Source: Haemophilus aegyptius
GTDB lineage: Bacteria; Pseudomonadota; Gammaproteobacteria; Enterobacterales; Pasteurellaceae
Assembly: GCF_900475885.1 (NCBI RefSeq)
Contig: NZ_LS483429.1
Location: 1,674,001 to 1,738,000 of the forward strand
DNA length: 64,000 nucleotides
Direction: 5' to 3'
Shown here: piece by piece, positions 48,603 through 59,064 of the stretch
Layout of the letters: each line of letters begins with the position of its first letter
Position numbering within the stretch: the first letter of the stretch is position 1
The notes under the pieces: generated by a model
Told to the model about the DNA's origin: nothing
Seen by the model: the letters and a program-made list of their open reading frames with translations, nothing else
Database searches by the model: none
Program-made: the position numbers and the translations under genes

Positions 48603-50873
48603 ATGAATAAAAGTTTAATGGTTACAAAGCGTGACGGTACGCAAGAACAAATCAATCTTGATAAAATCCATCGTGTGATTACGTGGGCTGCTGAAGGACT
48701 AGACAATGTTTCTGTTTCTCAAGTAGAACTTCGTTCACATATTCAATTTTATGAAGGCATTCGCACTTCAGACATCCACGAAACCATTATTAAAGCAGCC
48801 GCAGATTTAATCAGCAAAGATTCGCCAGATTATCAATATTTAGCTGCTCGTTTAGCGATTTTCCATTTACGTAAAAAAGCCTATGGTCATTTCGATCCCC
48901 CTCGTTTATACGATCACGTCAAAAAACTAGTACGTATGGAAAAATATGATCAAGCGTTATTAGATGATTATACTCGTGAAGAATGGGACGCAATGGACGG
49001 CTTCATCGATCATTGGCGTGATATGACGTTTTCTTATGCTGCAGTGAAGCAATTGGAGGGTAAATATTTAGTACAAAACCGTGTGACTGGAGAAATCTAC
49101 GAGTCTGCACAATTCTTATATTTGCTGGTTTCCGCAAGTCTATTCTCTAAATATCCAAAAGAAACACGTTTGGATTATGTAAAACGTTTCTACGATGCCA
49201 CATCGACTTTCAAAATTTCCTTACCTACACCAATTATGGCGGGTGTGCGTACACCAACTCGTCAGTTCAGCTCTTGCGTATTAATTGAATGTGATGACAG
49301 TTTAGATTCAATCAATGCAACAGCATCAGCTATTGTAAAATATGTTTCACAACGTGCAGGGATTGGTATTAATGCAGGGGCTATTCGTGCATTAGGTAGC
49401 GAAATTCGTGGTGGAGAAGCATTCCATACAGGTTGTATTCCATTCTATAAATATTTCCAAACTGCAGTTAAATCTTGCTCACAAGGTGGCGTTCGTGGCG
49501 GTGCAGCAACACTTTATTACCCAATTTGGCACTTAGAAGCAGAAAACTTGCTCGTATTAAAAAATAACCGTGGTGTAGAAGACAACCGTGTTCGTCATAT
49601 GGATTATGGCGTCCAGTTAAACAAATTAATGTATCAACGTTTAATTAAAGGTGGCGAGATTACTTTATTTAGTCCATCAGATGTACCTGGACTTTATGAA
49701 GCATTCTTTGCGGATCAAGACAAATTTGAAGAACTTTACGTAAAATACGAACAAGATCCAACTATCCGTAAGCGTACTGTTAAAGCAGTTGAAATCTTTT
49801 CTTTATTAATGCAAGAACGGGCATCAACGGGTCGAATTTACATTCAAAACGTGGATCACTGTAATACCCACTCTCCGTTTGATCCACAAGTGGCTCCAGT
49901 TCGTCAATCTAACTTATGCTTAGAAATTGCATTACCAACTAAACCGCTTCAGCACATTAACGATGAAAATGGGGAAATTGCACTTTGTACACTTTCCGCT
50001 TTTAACTTAGGTAAAATTGAAAACTTAGATGAATTAGAAGAACTTGCGGATCTTGCGGTTCGTTCTCTTGATGCCTTATTAGACTATCAAGATTACCCTG
50101 TTGTGGCAGCAAAACGTAGCTCACTTGCACGCCGTTCACTCGGTATTGGGGTCATTAACTATGCGTATTACCTTGCGAAAAATGGTGTTCGCTATTCTGA
50201 TGGTTCAGCCAACGATTTAACACACCGCACTTTTGAAGCCATTCAATATTATTTATTGAAAGCCTCTATGAACTTAGCAAAAGAGCAAGGTGCGTGTGAA
50301 TACTTCAATGAAACCACTTATGCAAAAGGCATTTTACCGATTGATACCTATAAGAAAGATTTAGATTCCTTAACACAAGAGCCTCTACATTATGATTGGG
50401 AAAGTTTACGTAAAGATATTCAAGAATTTGGTTTACGTAACTCAACATTAACTGCCTTAATGCCATCAGAAACATCATCGCAGATTTCCAATGCGACTAA
50501 TGGTATTGAGCCACCACGCGGTCACGTAAGTATTAAAGCATCAAAAGATGGTATCTTAAAACAAGTTGTACCTGAATATGAAAATTTAATGGATAACTAT
50601 GAATTACTTTGGGATATTCCAAGTAATGACGGCTACTTACACTTAGTCGGTATTATGCAAAAATTCGTGGATCAAGCGATCTCTGCAAACACAAACTATG
50701 ATCCAAAACGTTTTGAAGACGGCAAAGTACCAATGAAAGTGTTGTTAAAAGATTTATTAACCGCTTACAAATACGGTTTAAAAACCCTTTACTATCAAAA
50801 TACCCGCGACGGTGCCGAAGATGTTCAAGAAGATCTTGATGACGGCTGTGCTGGTGGTGCTTGCAAAATTTAA
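48603..50873 (+). CDS. nrdA: Ribonucleoside-diphosphate reductase class Ia, alpha subunit
   Basis: The catalytic subunit that reduces ribonucleoside diphosphates to deoxy forms. From the ATG at 48603 it is 756 residues: an ATP-cone at 1-95 (LMVTKRDGTQEQINLDKIHRVI), the catalytic barrel with RQFSSCVLIECDD (first redox Cys), QSNLCLEIALPT (finger-loop Cys and Glu), and the mobile C-terminal tail GCAGGACKI. The longer frame adds 45 residues that overlap the NrdR boxes; I reject it because AGAAGG precedes the chosen ATG and the cone starts there. Confidence 0.97.
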   Translation: MNKSLMVTKRDGTQEQINLDKIHRVITWAAEGLDNVSVSQVELRSHIQFYEGIRTSDIHETIIKAAADLISKDSPDYQYLAARLAIFHLRKKAYGHFDPPRLYDHVKKLVRMEKYDQALLDDYTREEWDAMDGFIDHWRDMTFSYAAVKQLEGKYLVQNRVTGEIYESAQFLYLLVSASLFSKYPKETRLDYVKRFYDATSTFKISLPTPIMAGVRTPTRQFSSCVLIECDDSLDSINATASAIVKYVSQRAGIGINAGAIRALGSEIRGGEAFHTGCIPFYKYFQTAVKSCSQGGVRGGAATLYYPIWHLEAENLLVLKNNRGVEDNRVRHMDYGVQLNKLMYQRLIKGGEITLFSPSDVPGLYEAFFADQDKFEELYVKYEQDPTIRKRTVKAVEIFSLLMQERASTGRIYIQNVDHCNTHSPFDPQVAPVRQSNLCLEIALPTKPLQHINDENGEIALCTLSAFNLGKIENLDELEELADLAVRSLDALLDYQDYPVVAAKRSSLARRSLGIGVINYAYYLAKNGVRYSDGSANDLTHRTFEAIQYYLLKASMNLAKEQGACEYFNETTYAKGILPIDTYKKDLDSLTQEPLHYDWESLRKDIQEFGLRNSTLTALMPSETSSQISNATNGIEPPRGHVSIKASKDGILKQVVPEYENLMDNYELLWDIPSNDGYLHLVGIMQKFVDQAISANTNYDPKRFEDGKVPMKVLLKDLLTAYKYGLKTLYYQNTRDGAEDVQEDLDDGCAGGACKI

Positions 50874-50888
50874 ACGCCCCTATTGTCT

Positions 50889-50907
50889 TCCCCAACTTAT
50901 GGGGAAA
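50889..50907 (+). promoter_or_regulatory. Hairpin in the nrdA-nrdB gap
   Basis: A TTCCCC/GGGGAA stem around a short loop lies 15 bases past nrdA. A second small TTTCCC/GGGAAA hairpin lies near 50955-50975. Neither has a T tract. They may shape the relative levels of the two subunits. Confidence 0.4.
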
Positions 50908-51015
50908 ATAGCACGACATAACGAATTAGGATACATTCCTCAGTCTTTGATAGTTTCCCCTGATAAACAGGGAAAGCTAAATAAATGATAACTTCTATTT
51001 AAAAGGATAAATAAA

Positions 51016-52146
51016 ATGGCATACACCACTTTTTCCCAAAATAAAAACGATCAATTAAAAGAACCAATGTTCTTTGGTCAAAACGTTAATGTTGCACGTT
51101 ACGATCAACAAAAATACGAGACGTTTGAGAAGCTGATTGAAAAACAACTTTCTTTTTTCTGGCGTCCAGAAGAAGTAGATGTATCGCAAGACCGTATCGA
51201 CTACGCAGCATTGCCTGAACACGAAAAACACATTTTCATCAGCAACTTAAAATATCAAACCTTATTGGATTCTATTCAAGGTCGTAGCCCGAACGTGGCA
51301 TTATTGCCTTTAGTGTCTATTCCTGAATTAGAAACTTGGATTGAAACTTGGACATTCTCTGAAACCATCCACTCTCGCTCTTACACACATATTATTCGTA
51401 ATATTGTGAACGATCCCTCTATCGTATTTGATGACATTGTAACTAACGAAGAAATCATCAAACGTGCACAAGATATTTCATCTTACTACGATGATTTAAT
51501 CCGTGATAGCCAACTTTATGGCTTATACGGCGAAGGCACTTATACCGTAGATGGCAAAGAATGCGTCGTAACTTTACGTAGTTTGAAAAAACAACTTTAC
51601 CTTTGCCTAATGAGCGTGAATGCACTTGAAGCAATTCGTTTCTACGTTTCTTTCGCTTGTTCATTTGCTTTTGCAGAACGTCGTTTAATGGAAGGGAATG
51701 CAAAAATTATTAAATTTATCGCACGTGATGAAGCCTTGCATTTAACAGGTACACAGCATATTTTAAATATTATGGCTGCAGGCCAAGACGATCCTGAAAT
51801 GGCAGAAATTGCGGAAGAATGTAAACAAGAAGCCTATGACTTATTTGTTGCAGCGGCAGAACAAGAAAAAGCGTGGGCTGATTATCTATTTAAAGACGGT
51901 TCTATGATCGGCCTCAACAGAGATATTTTAGTTCAATACGTAGAATATATTACTAATATCCGTATGCAAGCTGTTGGATTGCCACTACCATTCCAAACAC
52001 GTTCAAATCCAATTCCTTGGATTAACGCTTGGTTAGTGTCAGATAACGTACAGGTTGCACCACAAGAAGTAGAAGTAAGCTCTTATCTTGTCGGTCAAAT
52101 TGACTCAAAAGTCGATACGAATGATTTTGACGATTTTTCTCTCTAA
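51016..52146 (+). CDS. nrdB: Ribonucleoside-diphosphate reductase class Ia, beta subunit
   Basis: It supplies the tyrosyl radical through a di-iron centre. The 376-residue protein starts [12 protein letters not shown] and has [25 protein letters not shown], the metal-ligand segments [17 protein letters not shown] and [14 protein letters not shown], and a C-terminal peptide ending NDFDDFSL that docks into NrdA. AAAAGGA precedes it. It forms an operon with nrdA. Confidence 0.98.
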   Translation: MAYTTFSQNKNDQLKEPMFFGQNVNVARYDQQKYETFEKLIEKQLSFFWRPEEVDVSQDRIDYAALPEHEKHIFISNLKYQTLLDSIQGRSPNVALLPLVSIPELETWIETWTFSETIHSRSYTHIIRNIVNDPSIVFDDIVTNEEIIKRAQDISSYYDDLIRDSQLYGLYGEGTYTVDGKECVVTLRSLKKQLYLCLMSVNALEAIRFYVSFACSFAFAERRLMEGNAKIIKFIARDEALHLTGTQHILNIMAAGQDDPEMAEIAEECKQEAYDLFVAAAEQEKAWADYLFKDGSMIGLNRDILVQYVEYITNIRMQAVGLPLPFQTRSNPIPWINAWLVSDNVQVAPQEVEVSSYLVGQIDSKVDTNDFDDFSL

Positions 52147-52166
52147 TTAAAAACACATAAAAAAAC

Positions 52167-52212
52167 TAACCGCACTTTGGAATATTCTTTTTAAATATTT
52201 AAAGTGCGGTTA
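52167..52212. terminator. USS-pair terminator after nrdB
   Basis: TAACCGCACTTT and AAAGTGCGGTTA are perfect inverted arms 22 bases apart, followed by ATTTTTTG on the plus strand. It probably terminates nrdAB. Confidence 0.88.
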
Positions 52213-52228
52213 ATTTTTTGTTCATTTT

Positions 52229-52257
52229 AAAAGGCTTTCTAACACAGAAAGCCTTTT
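52229..52257. terminator. Second terminator between nrdB and sucB
   Basis: AAAAGGCTTTC/GAAAGCCTTTT, 11-bp perfect stem with a 7-base loop, lies 5 bases from the sucB stop. With A and T tracts on both sides it can serve sucB on the minus strand as well as nrdB. Confidence 0.88.
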
Positions 52258-52262
52258 ATTTC

Positions 52263-53492
52263 TTAGATTTCTAATAACAATCTTGTTGGATCTTCCAATA
52301 ATTCTTTAATCGTTACCAAGAAACCAACAGATTCACGGCCGTCAATTAAACGATGATCGTAAGATAAAGCAAGGTACATCATAGGACGAATCACAACTTG
52401 ACCATTAAGTGCAATCGGGCGTTCTTTAATAGCGTGCATTCCTAAAATCGCACTTTGTGGTGGATTGATAATTGGAGTGGACATAAGAGAACCGAACACG
52501 CCACCATTTGTGATGGTAAAATTGCCGCCAGTAAGATCTTCTACTGTTAATTTGCCATCACGACCTTTTTCAGCTAATGCTTTAATTTGTTTTTCGATCT
52601 CTGCCATACTGAGCTTATCGCAATCACGAAGCACTGGTGTGACTAATCCACGAGGAGTCGAAACCGCAATACTAATATCAAAATAGTTATGGTAAACAAC
52701 ATCATCCCCATCAATAGAAGCATTCACTTCAGGATAACGTTTTAATGCTTCCACAACCGCTTTAATATAAAAAGACATAAATCCTAAACGTACTGAATGT
52801 TGTTTTTCAAATTTTTCGCCGTAGGTTTTACGCAGAGTCATTATCGGCTGCATATCCACTTCATTGAAAGTGGTAAGAATCGCCGTACTATTTTTGGCTT
52901 CAAGTAAACGTTCAGCAATACGTTTACGCAAACGGGTCATTGGCACACGTTTTTCAGAACGTGCGCTATAAGCCACCGTACTAATTGTATTTTGCTCAGT
53001 GGCAGCTTCTTGTTTCACTTGCTGTGCTTGTCGTTTTGCAATTTCACGTTCAATATCTTCACGTGTTAAACGCCCCCCCACACCCGAACCTTGAATTTGA
53101 TCTGCTTGTAAATCATGTTCTGCTAATAAACGACGAATTGCAGGGCTCTGATCCGCATTATGATTATGACTATTTTCAATCGCTGCATTTTGACGATCTG
53201 ATGGTGTGGGTTCATTCGTTGCTTTTAACGTCGCTGAACTGACATCTCCTTCTTGAGCCGTAGAAATTTTTCCTAGCAACTGTTTACTCACCACTGTTTC
53301 GCCCTCAGCTTGAACAACTTCAGCCAGTACACCATCAGAAAGTGCGGGAACTTCTAGCACAACTTTATCCGTTTCAATTTCCACAATAACTTCATCACGT
53401 TTCACTGTATCGCCCAGTTTTTTATGCCAAGTAGCAACAGTTGCATCAGCAACTGATTCAGGTAGGTCTGGAACAAGAATTTCGATTGTCAT
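52263..53492 (-). CDS. sucB: 2-oxoglutarate dehydrogenase E2 (dihydrolipoamide succinyltransferase)
   Basis: The core of the 2-oxoglutarate dehydrogenase complex, 409 residues. A single lipoyl domain has Lys43 in [11 protein letters not shown], the E1/E3-binding domain is at about 115-150 ([27 protein letters not shown]), and the acyltransferase domain ends [18 protein letters not shown] with the active-site His. It follows sucA, with about 100 bases between. Confidence 0.97.
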   Translation of the reverse strand: MTIEILVPDLPESVADATVATWHKKLGDTVKRDEVIVEIETDKVVLEVPALSDGVLAEVVQAEGETVVSKQLLGKISTAQEGDVSSATLKATNEPTPSDRQNAAIENSHNHNADQSPAIRRLLAEHDLQADQIQGSGVGGRLTREDIEREIAKRQAQQVKQEAATEQNTISTVAYSARSEKRVPMTRLRKRIAERLLEAKNSTAILTTFNEVDMQPIMTLRKTYGEKFEKQHSVRLGFMSFYIKAVVEALKRYPEVNASIDGDDVVYHNYFDISIAVSTPRGLVTPVLRDCDKLSMAEIEKQIKALAEKGRDGKLTVEDLTGGNFTITNGGVFGSLMSTPIINPPQSAILGMHAIKERPIALNGQVVIRPMMYLALSYDHRLIDGRESVGFLVTIKELLEDPTRLLLEI

Positions 53493-53596
53493 TTTATTTT
53501 TCCTTTTCTTCTTTTTTACTATATATCTTAATTATCTTGGCTCCCTATTTACAGAGGAAAGCAAAGATGTAAAACCTTTATTAAATTAACCGCACT

Positions 53597-56404
53597 TTAA
53601 AAACTCAACGCATCTTCCACTAACTGCTTTTGCTGCTTAGTATGAAGCGACATATAACCCACAGCTGGCGAAGCTGAAGCTGGACGCCCTGCATATTTGA
53701 GTTTAACGGATTCTGGAATTGCTGATTCAAAATTATGTTTGCTGCAATACCAAGCCCCTTGGTTAAGTGGTTCTTCTTGGCACCATACATAATCCGTGAC
53801 ATGCGCATAAGGCTCAAGCGCTTTCTTCACATCCTCATGCGGGAATGGATAAAGCTGCTCAATACGAATAATCGCCACATCTTTCTGATTATTCGCACGA
53901 CGTTGTTCAAGTAAATCGTAATAAACTTTACCTGAACACATTACCACACGTTTTACATCTTTAGGATCAAGCTCATCAATTTCTCCGATTACCGTTTGGA
54001 AAGCTCCATTAATCAACTCGTCTAAACTGGACACTGCCAATGGATGACGTAGTAAAGATTTTGGGGAAATGGCAATCAATGGACGGCGCATTTTACGTAA
54101 AGACTGACGGCGCAACATGTGATACACCTGTGCTGGCGTTGATGGCACGCAAACTTGCATATTTTGTTCTGCGCAAAGTTGCAAATAACGTTCAAGACGT
54201 GCGGAAGAATGTTCAGGGCCTTGTCCCTCATAGCCATGAGGCAATAACATAACTAAACCACACATTCTGCCCCATTTTTGTTCGCCAGAGCTAATAAATT
54301 GGTCGATAACAATTTGCGCACCATTAGCAAAATCGCCAAATTGCGCTTCCCAAATGGTTAAAGTTTTTGGATCTGTTGTTGCGTAGCCATATTCAAAAGC
54401 AAGAACAGATTCTTCAGAAAGTACCGAATCCCATACTTCAAAACGACCTTGATTGGCGTGTAAATGTGTTAATGGTACATACCCCGTACCATCATTTTGA
54501 TTATGCACAACGGCATGACGATGGAAAAAGGTTCCACGCCCCGCATCTTCACCTGATAAACGAACATTAACACCTTCATCAAGTAAGGTTGCATAAGCCA
54601 TGGTTTCAGCCATACCCCAGTCGAGCAATTTTTCGCCTTGATACATTGCTTTACGATCATTATAGATTTTTTCTACGCGAGGATGCGCACGTAAACTTTC
54701 TGGATATTCACATACACGTTTAGCAAGCGTTAAAAAACGTTCCTGTGAAAATTTGCTTTCATACGGTGCAGTCCAATCATAATTGAGATATTGCAACCAA
54801 TCCATTTTTGCCGTATCCATTTCTCGCCATTCAGATACCACGCGATCGCCATTATCTAGCGCATCGCGATAATCATTCGCCATCTCGGTAACTTGTTCTT
54901 CAGTCATCACGCCTTCTGAAACTAAGCGATCTGCATAAACTTTACGCGGTGTAGGATGTTTTTTGATGATGCTATACATCATTGGTTGAGTGGCTAATGG
55001 TTCATCTGCCTCGTTATGACCATGGCGACGATAAGAAATTAAATCAATAAAAATATCTCGTTTGAATAAATTACGATATTCCACCGCCATACGCGCAGCA
55101 AAAGCAACCGCTTCAGGATCATCGCCATTAACATGAATAATCGGTGCTTGAATCATTTTCGCAATATCGGTGCAATATTCTGTAGAGCGCGTATCATTAG
55201 GATTGGATGTCGTAAAACCAATTTGGTTATTAATCACGATGCGAATAGTACCGCCCACACTATAACCACGGGCATTTGACATATTCAATGTTTCTTGAAC
55301 AACCCCCTGTCCTGCCACAGCTGAATCTCCGTGAACAGTAATAGCAAGCACTTTGCTATGTTCTGTATCATTCATACGAGTTTGTCGAGATCGAACAGAA
55401 CCAATCACAACAGGGCTTACGATTTCCAAATGAGATGGATTAAATGCCAACGTTAAGTGGACTCTCTTATCATCCACGGCAAAATCAGAAGAAAAACCTT
55501 GATGATATTTCACATCCCCCGTACGTTCACTGGAATGTTTACCTGCAAATTCATCGAATAAATTTTCAGGCTTTTTACCTAATACATTCACAAGCATATT
55601 CAAACGCCCACGGTGTGCCATTCCCATTACCACATCATTTACCCCTTGACGACTAGCATGGCGAATAATTTCTTTCATCAATGGAATAAACGCATCACTT
55701 CCTTCTAAAGAAAAGCGTTTCGCCCCAGGGAATTTCGCACCAAGATAACGTTCTAAACCGTCTGCTGCCGTAAGTTCACGAAGAAAATTGACACGTTCTT
55801 CAGATGTAAAAATCGGTTTATCTAACAGGCTTTCCATTTTACTCTGAAGCCATATTTTCTGCTCCATATCCTGCACGTGCATAAACTCCAAGCCAATTGA
55901 GCCACAATATGTTTCTTTCAACATTTGAGCTAATTCGCCAAGTTTAATGGTATCGCGTTTATAAACGTAATGATTTATATTGAAAGTTTCGTTGAGATCT
56001 TGTTCAGTAAAACCGTGATGGCGATAATCTAATTCAGGGACAGAAGATACTTTCCAACGATAATAATTGAGAGGATCAAGATTAGCCTCTAAATGGCCAC
56101 GAAAACGATAGGCATTGATAAATTGTAGAACTTTCACTAATTTTGCACCAGCAGCAGGATCTATCACTGTCACCGCTTCATTATGGTTTTCTCGCGCTAA
56201 GCGACGAAAATAATCTCGCACTGGAGTATGGGGCTGTTCAAGTGCGGTGGTTTTTGGCAAAGAATCAAAGGTTTTTCGCCAGCTTTCCTCCACCGACTGT
56301 GGATCACTCAAATAGCTTTCATAAAGTTCTTCTATATAGGATTGATTTGCACCGCCTAATGCTGTGCTGGCTAACCAATCATCAAACGCCTTGTTCTGCT
56401 GCAT
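53597..56404 (-). CDS. sucA: 2-oxoglutarate dehydrogenase E1 component
   Basis: The thiamine-diphosphate enzyme that decarboxylates 2-oxoglutarate, 935 residues from the ATG at 56404. It starts QQNKAFDDWLASTALGGANQSYIEELYESYLSDP, has GMAHRGRLNMLVNVLGK, HGDSAVAGQGVVQETLNMS and INNQIGFTTSNPNDTRST (ThDP motif), and RRHGHNEADEPLATQP. AGAGG precedes this ATG; the longer frame adds fifteen unrelated residues. sucCD do not follow, so succinyl-CoA use is encoded elsewhere or differs. Confidence 0.97.
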   Translation of the reverse strand: MQQNKAFDDWLASTALGGANQSYIEELYESYLSDPQSVEESWRKTFDSLPKTTALEQPHTPVRDYFRRLARENHNEAVTVIDPAAGAKLVKVLQFINAYRFRGHLEANLDPLNYYRWKVSSVPELDYRHHGFTEQDLNETFNINHYVYKRDTIKLGELAQMLKETYCGSIGLEFMHVQDMEQKIWLQSKMESLLDKPIFTSEERVNFLRELTAADGLERYLGAKFPGAKRFSLEGSDAFIPLMKEIIRHASRQGVNDVVMGMAHRGRLNMLVNVLGKKPENLFDEFAGKHSSERTGDVKYHQGFSSDFAVDDKRVHLTLAFNPSHLEIVSPVVIGSVRSRQTRMNDTEHSKVLAITVHGDSAVAGQGVVQETLNMSNARGYSVGGTIRIVINNQIGFTTSNPNDTRSTEYCTDIAKMIQAPIIHVNGDDPEAVAFAARMAVEYRNLFKRDIFIDLISYRRHGHNEADEPLATQPMMYSIIKKHPTPRKVYADRLVSEGVMTEEQVTEMANDYRDALDNGDRVVSEWREMDTAKMDWLQYLNYDWTAPYESKFSQERFLTLAKRVCEYPESLRAHPRVEKIYNDRKAMYQGEKLLDWGMAETMAYATLLDEGVNVRLSGEDAGRGTFFHRHAVVHNQNDGTGYVPLTHLHANQGRFEVWDSVLSEESVLAFEYGYATTDPKTLTIWEAQFGDFANGAQIVIDQFISSGEQKWGRMCGLVMLLPHGYEGQGPEHSSARLERYLQLCAEQNMQVCVPSTPAQVYHMLRRQSLRKMRRPLIAISPKSLLRHPLAVSSLDELINGAFQTVIGEIDELDPKDVKRVVMCSGKVYYDLLEQRRANNQKDVAIIRIEQLYPFPHEDVKKALEPYAHVTDYVWCQEEPLNQGAWYCSKHNFESAIPESVKLKYAGRPASASPAVGYMSLHTKQQKQLVEDALSF

Positions 56405-56551
56405 AATTACCTCTTTATTATGATATTTGAAGCAATATTTTCGCTCCATTTTTTACGCATTATACATAGGATTGCAACGGAAATAAGCCTCTTATCAGAA
56501 ATTGTTACAAATTTGTGATCTAGTTCAAACTCTTTGTATTTCAAATAATAA

Positions 56552-56587
56552 AAACCGCACTTCATCTCTTAAACAAAGTGCGGTTAT
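56552..56587. terminator. USS pair in the sucA upstream region
   Basis: AAAACCGCACTT and AAGTGCGGTTATTTTT are inverted around a 17-base spacer. It lies downstream of the small broken gene at 56618-56847 on the minus strand and may be its terminator. Confidence 0.75.
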
Positions 56588-56617
56588 TTTTACCTGTGTT
56601 TTTAAAACTTCAAAGTA

Positions 56618-56847
56618 TTACCACATAAATCCTACGCTTGCTCCACCGCCAGAATAACCACTTGATGAAAGAGCTGCGTTTTGCCTTTTTCTAACTTTTT
56701 CACTCTGCATCACCATTCGCTTTACCATAGGCAGGCTTCCACGTAGGAGTTGCAGCAAAAGGTTGAACAGAATAAAAAGAAGTGGGAATAAGTAGACTGA
56801 TTAAAGAAAGGCGGATTAGACTATTTTGCTTGCTTAATGATTTTCAT
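56618..56847 (-). pseudogene. Small exported-protein gene broken by frameshifts
   Basis: A strong ribosome site (AAAGGAG) precedes ATG 56847. The frame reads MKIIKQAK and stops. Removing one A from an A4 run restores MKIIKQANSLIRLSLISLLI, followed by PTSFYSVQPFAA, a clear signal peptide, then TPTWKPAYGKANGDAE. A second shift is needed to reach QSEKVRKRQNAALSSSGYSG and GGASVGFMW. I do not recognise the family. The intact product would be about 75 residues. The rest of the 56450-57033 gap holds uptake signals and no other gene. Confidence 0.55.
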
Positions 56848-57033
56848 TGTTTTGCTCCTTTGTCAAGAAAATAATTGAGGGCGTTGGTTGTAACAGAAAA
56901 TAATTTCAAAAATGTGAGCTACTTCACATTTTGGAAATTAAATAAAAAACGTGGAAAAAATTTACCGCACTTTTAGGCTAATTGATCATTTATTTTGCAC
57001 TTGGTTGATCAATAACCTCCAAGAATTTAGGAT

Positions 57034-57672
57034 TTAAGATTTAGGATTTAAAAATGGATTGCTCCGCTTTTCTTGCCCAATGGTTGTGTAAGATCCGTGT
57101 CCAGCGATAATAATAAGATCGTCATTCAATGGTAATAGTTTTGTTCGAATTGAAGAAATCAATGTTTCATAATCCCCGCGAGGGAAATCGGTGCGACCAA
57201 TTCCGCCTTGAAATAATACATCGCCTGTAAATGCCACTTTTTTCTCATGTTCAATGAAACCAATATGCCCAGGTGTATGCCCTGGTAAATGTAAAATCTC
57301 GAAATTAAAGCCATCTAATTTTAAAATTTCACCTTCTTGATTAAACCAACGATCAGGCAAAAAAGCGTCAATATTTGGCAAGCCAAAACGTTGGGCTTGC
57401 TCGGGTAAACTCTCAAATAAAAATTTATCTTTTTCATTAGAACCCCAAATTTCAACGCCAAAATGTTGTTTTAATTGCATTGCAGCACCAACGTGATCTA
57501 AATGACCATGGGTAATCAAAATCACTTTGAGATTTAAATCCAGTTCTTCAATGCGTTGAATTAGGCGTTCGGCTTCGCCACCTGGGTCAATAATTGCGGC
57601 ATTTTTTTCATCATCCCAAATCAAAGAACAATTTTGTTGGAATGCGGTAACAGGGATAATTTCGATATTCAT
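57034..57672 (-). CDS. Glyoxalase II-like metallo-beta-lactamase-fold hydrolase (YcbL type)
   Basis: A 212-residue thioesterase-like hydrolase. Metal motifs are ILITHGHLDHVGAAMQL (HxHxDH), LPGHTPGHIGF, FTGDVLFQGGIGRTD and IIAGHGSYTT. It is shorter than GloB and matches E. coli YcbL, a type II glyoxalase acting on lactoylglutathione in related species. It is the first of a run of minus-strand genes (this gene, TatD-like, mepK, ldtD) that mirrors the E. coli ycbB-ycbK-ycbL cluster. Confidence 0.92.
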   Translation of the reverse strand: MNIEIIPVTAFQQNCSLIWDDEKNAAIIDPGGEAERLIQRIEELDLNLKVILITHGHLDHVGAAMQLKQHFGVEIWGSNEKDKFLFESLPEQAQRFGLPNIDAFLPDRWFNQEGEILKLDGFNFEILHLPGHTPGHIGFIEHEKKVAFTGDVLFQGGIGRTDFPRGDYETLISSIRTKLLPLNDDLIIIAGHGSYTTIGQEKRSNPFLNPKS

Positions 57673-57681
57673 TTTTACTCC

Positions 57682-58437
57682 TTATAATCGATAAAACTGT
57701 TGAGTATTCAAAAGGATTTGCTTTTGAACAGAATGTAATGGCAAAGACTTTAATTCAGCTACTTTCTTCGCTACTGCAAATAATTGCTCAGAAATTACCG
57801 CACTTTCAAATCCTTCGTGTTGCCAAGGGCTATCCGTTTCAATCATCAAGCGATTTAAGGGTAAATGTTGTGCGACATATTGGGTTTTAGGGTTCCATAA
57901 AATATCAGGGGTTAGGCTTGCAAAATAGGGGGTAGAGAAAAATTTCTGAAAAGATTTTTCATCTGTCTTAAACCAGTGAAAGTGAGCCCGCTGAATTTTG
58001 TGTTTCTGCAATAATTCAAGGGCAATTTCTACATCGTTATGTACAATATGCAAATTTAACGGTAAATCCCATTTTTTCGCTATCAGAATAAAGCGTTCAA
58101 GTAATTCAATGTAAGGCACGTAATCTAAATTCGGATTTTCTCGTTTAGAATAATGTGGCAAGCCCACCTCGCCAATGGCAGAAATCGATGAATAATGTTC
58201 GTCAATCCATTGAAATAATTCTTTTTGTTCTTCTAAACTAGGTAATTGCTGTTCAGGATGAAAACCAGCTGCAATATAAAGTTTCTTTGGGTAAGTCTGT
58301 TTTAAATTCAGCAGTTTTTTGGCACTGTTGAGATTAGTACTCACCGCAAGCATACCTATAATCTTTGAATGAGCAAGTGTTTGCTGAATATTCTCATCAG
58401 AGAGTTGGTCTAAATGAAGATGGCTGTCAAATAACAT
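57682..58437 (-). CDS. TatD-family metal-dependent hydrolase
   Basis: A 251-residue TIM-barrel hydrolase from the ATG at 58437. It shows LFDSHLHLDQL (HxH), AAGFHPEQQ, SAIGEVGLPHY (metal Glu), LNLHIVHNDVEIALELL, RAHFHWF and MIETDSPW (Asp). TatD proteins act as DNases or peptidases; the substrate here is unknown. The longer frame adds eight residues encoded in an uptake-signal hairpin. It is inserted between mepK and the YcbL-type gene, unlike in E. coli. Confidence 0.9.
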   Translation of the reverse strand: MLFDSHLHLDQLSDENIQQTLAHSKIIGMLAVSTNLNSAKKLLNLKQTYPKKLYIAAGFHPEQQLPSLEEQKELFQWIDEHYSSISAIGEVGLPHYSKRENPNLDYVPYIELLERFILIAKKWDLPLNLHIVHNDVEIALELLQKHKIQRAHFHWFKTDEKSFQKFFSTPYFASLTPDILWNPKTQYVAQHLPLNRLMIETDSPWQHEGFESAVISEQLFAVAKKVAELKSLPLHSVQKQILLNTQQFYRL

Positions 58438-58453
58438 ATCTTTTCCAATGAAA

Positions 58454-58473
58454 AACCGCACAAAAGTGCGGTT
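58454..58473 (-). terminator. USS hairpin between mepK and the TatD gene
   Basis: AACCGCAC/GTGCGGTT with an AAAA/TTTT loop, followed on the transcript by TTTC. It lies 15 bases past mepK and 16 bases before the TatD start, so it may limit transcription into the next gene. Confidence 0.65.
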
Positions 58474-58488
58474 AATTTTACATTTGTT

Positions 58489-59049
58489 TTACACGCCTTT
58501 CCAAGTTCTCACAGGACCTGTATCTACGTGAATGAAATTACTAGTTGGATAATAACCCACTCCACCATTTCGCAGACTTTCCGCAGAAGATTTCACTTTA
58601 ATCAAAGGCACACCCGCAATACGAAAATCAATGGCTTTTCCTTTAATGTGATAACTATTTTTCGCTACGCCACGACTTTGGCGACGACGCATTGCATTAG
58701 TAGCGACTGAACGATAACCACAAATTACTTCAATTTCAGCATTGCGTAAGCCTAAATTAGTTTGGATATTATAAAATTTATGGAATAAATTTGGATCCAT
58801 TTTATGCACTTGATTTGTCCTTTTATCACGCATTAAATAATCCAATTTTTTTAACATCGCAGGCGAAAAACCTTTTGCTAAAGAAAACTCGCCACTTAAT
58901 CTTTCGCCCGTATTAATGTTGCGGAAAGTTAAAATACGAGGTTTAGGTGCTGAAACCATTGCTAATACAGAATTTGGTAAAATAGATATTCCTAACGCAA
59001 TACCGCCCAGCGATAACCATTTTCGTTTATTCTGATCCACATAATTCAT
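58489..59049 (-). CDS. mepK: Murein endopeptidase MepK-like protein (DUF882)
   Basis: A zinc peptidase of the M15/DUF882 family that cuts mDAP-mDAP (3-3) cross-links in E. coli. The 186-residue precursor has an N-terminal signal (KWLSLGGIALGISILPNSVLA) and the domain motifs EVICGYRSVATNAMRR, SYHIKGKAIDFRIAG (metal His/Asp) and NFIHVDTGPVRTW. It is directly upstream of the TatD gene and 15 bases after ldtD, so a 3-3 cutting enzyme is co-encoded with a 3-3 forming enzyme. Confidence 0.92.
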   Translation of the reverse strand: MNYVDQNKRKWLSLGGIALGISILPNSVLAMVSAPKPRILTFRNINTGERLSGEFSLAKGFSPAMLKKLDYLMRDKRTNQVHKMDPNLFHKFYNIQTNLGLRNAEIEVICGYRSVATNAMRRRQSRGVAKNSYHIKGKAIDFRIAGVPLIKVKSSAESLRNGGVGYYPTSNFIHVDTGPVRTWKGV

Positions 59050-59064
59050 TATAGCTCCCTTATT

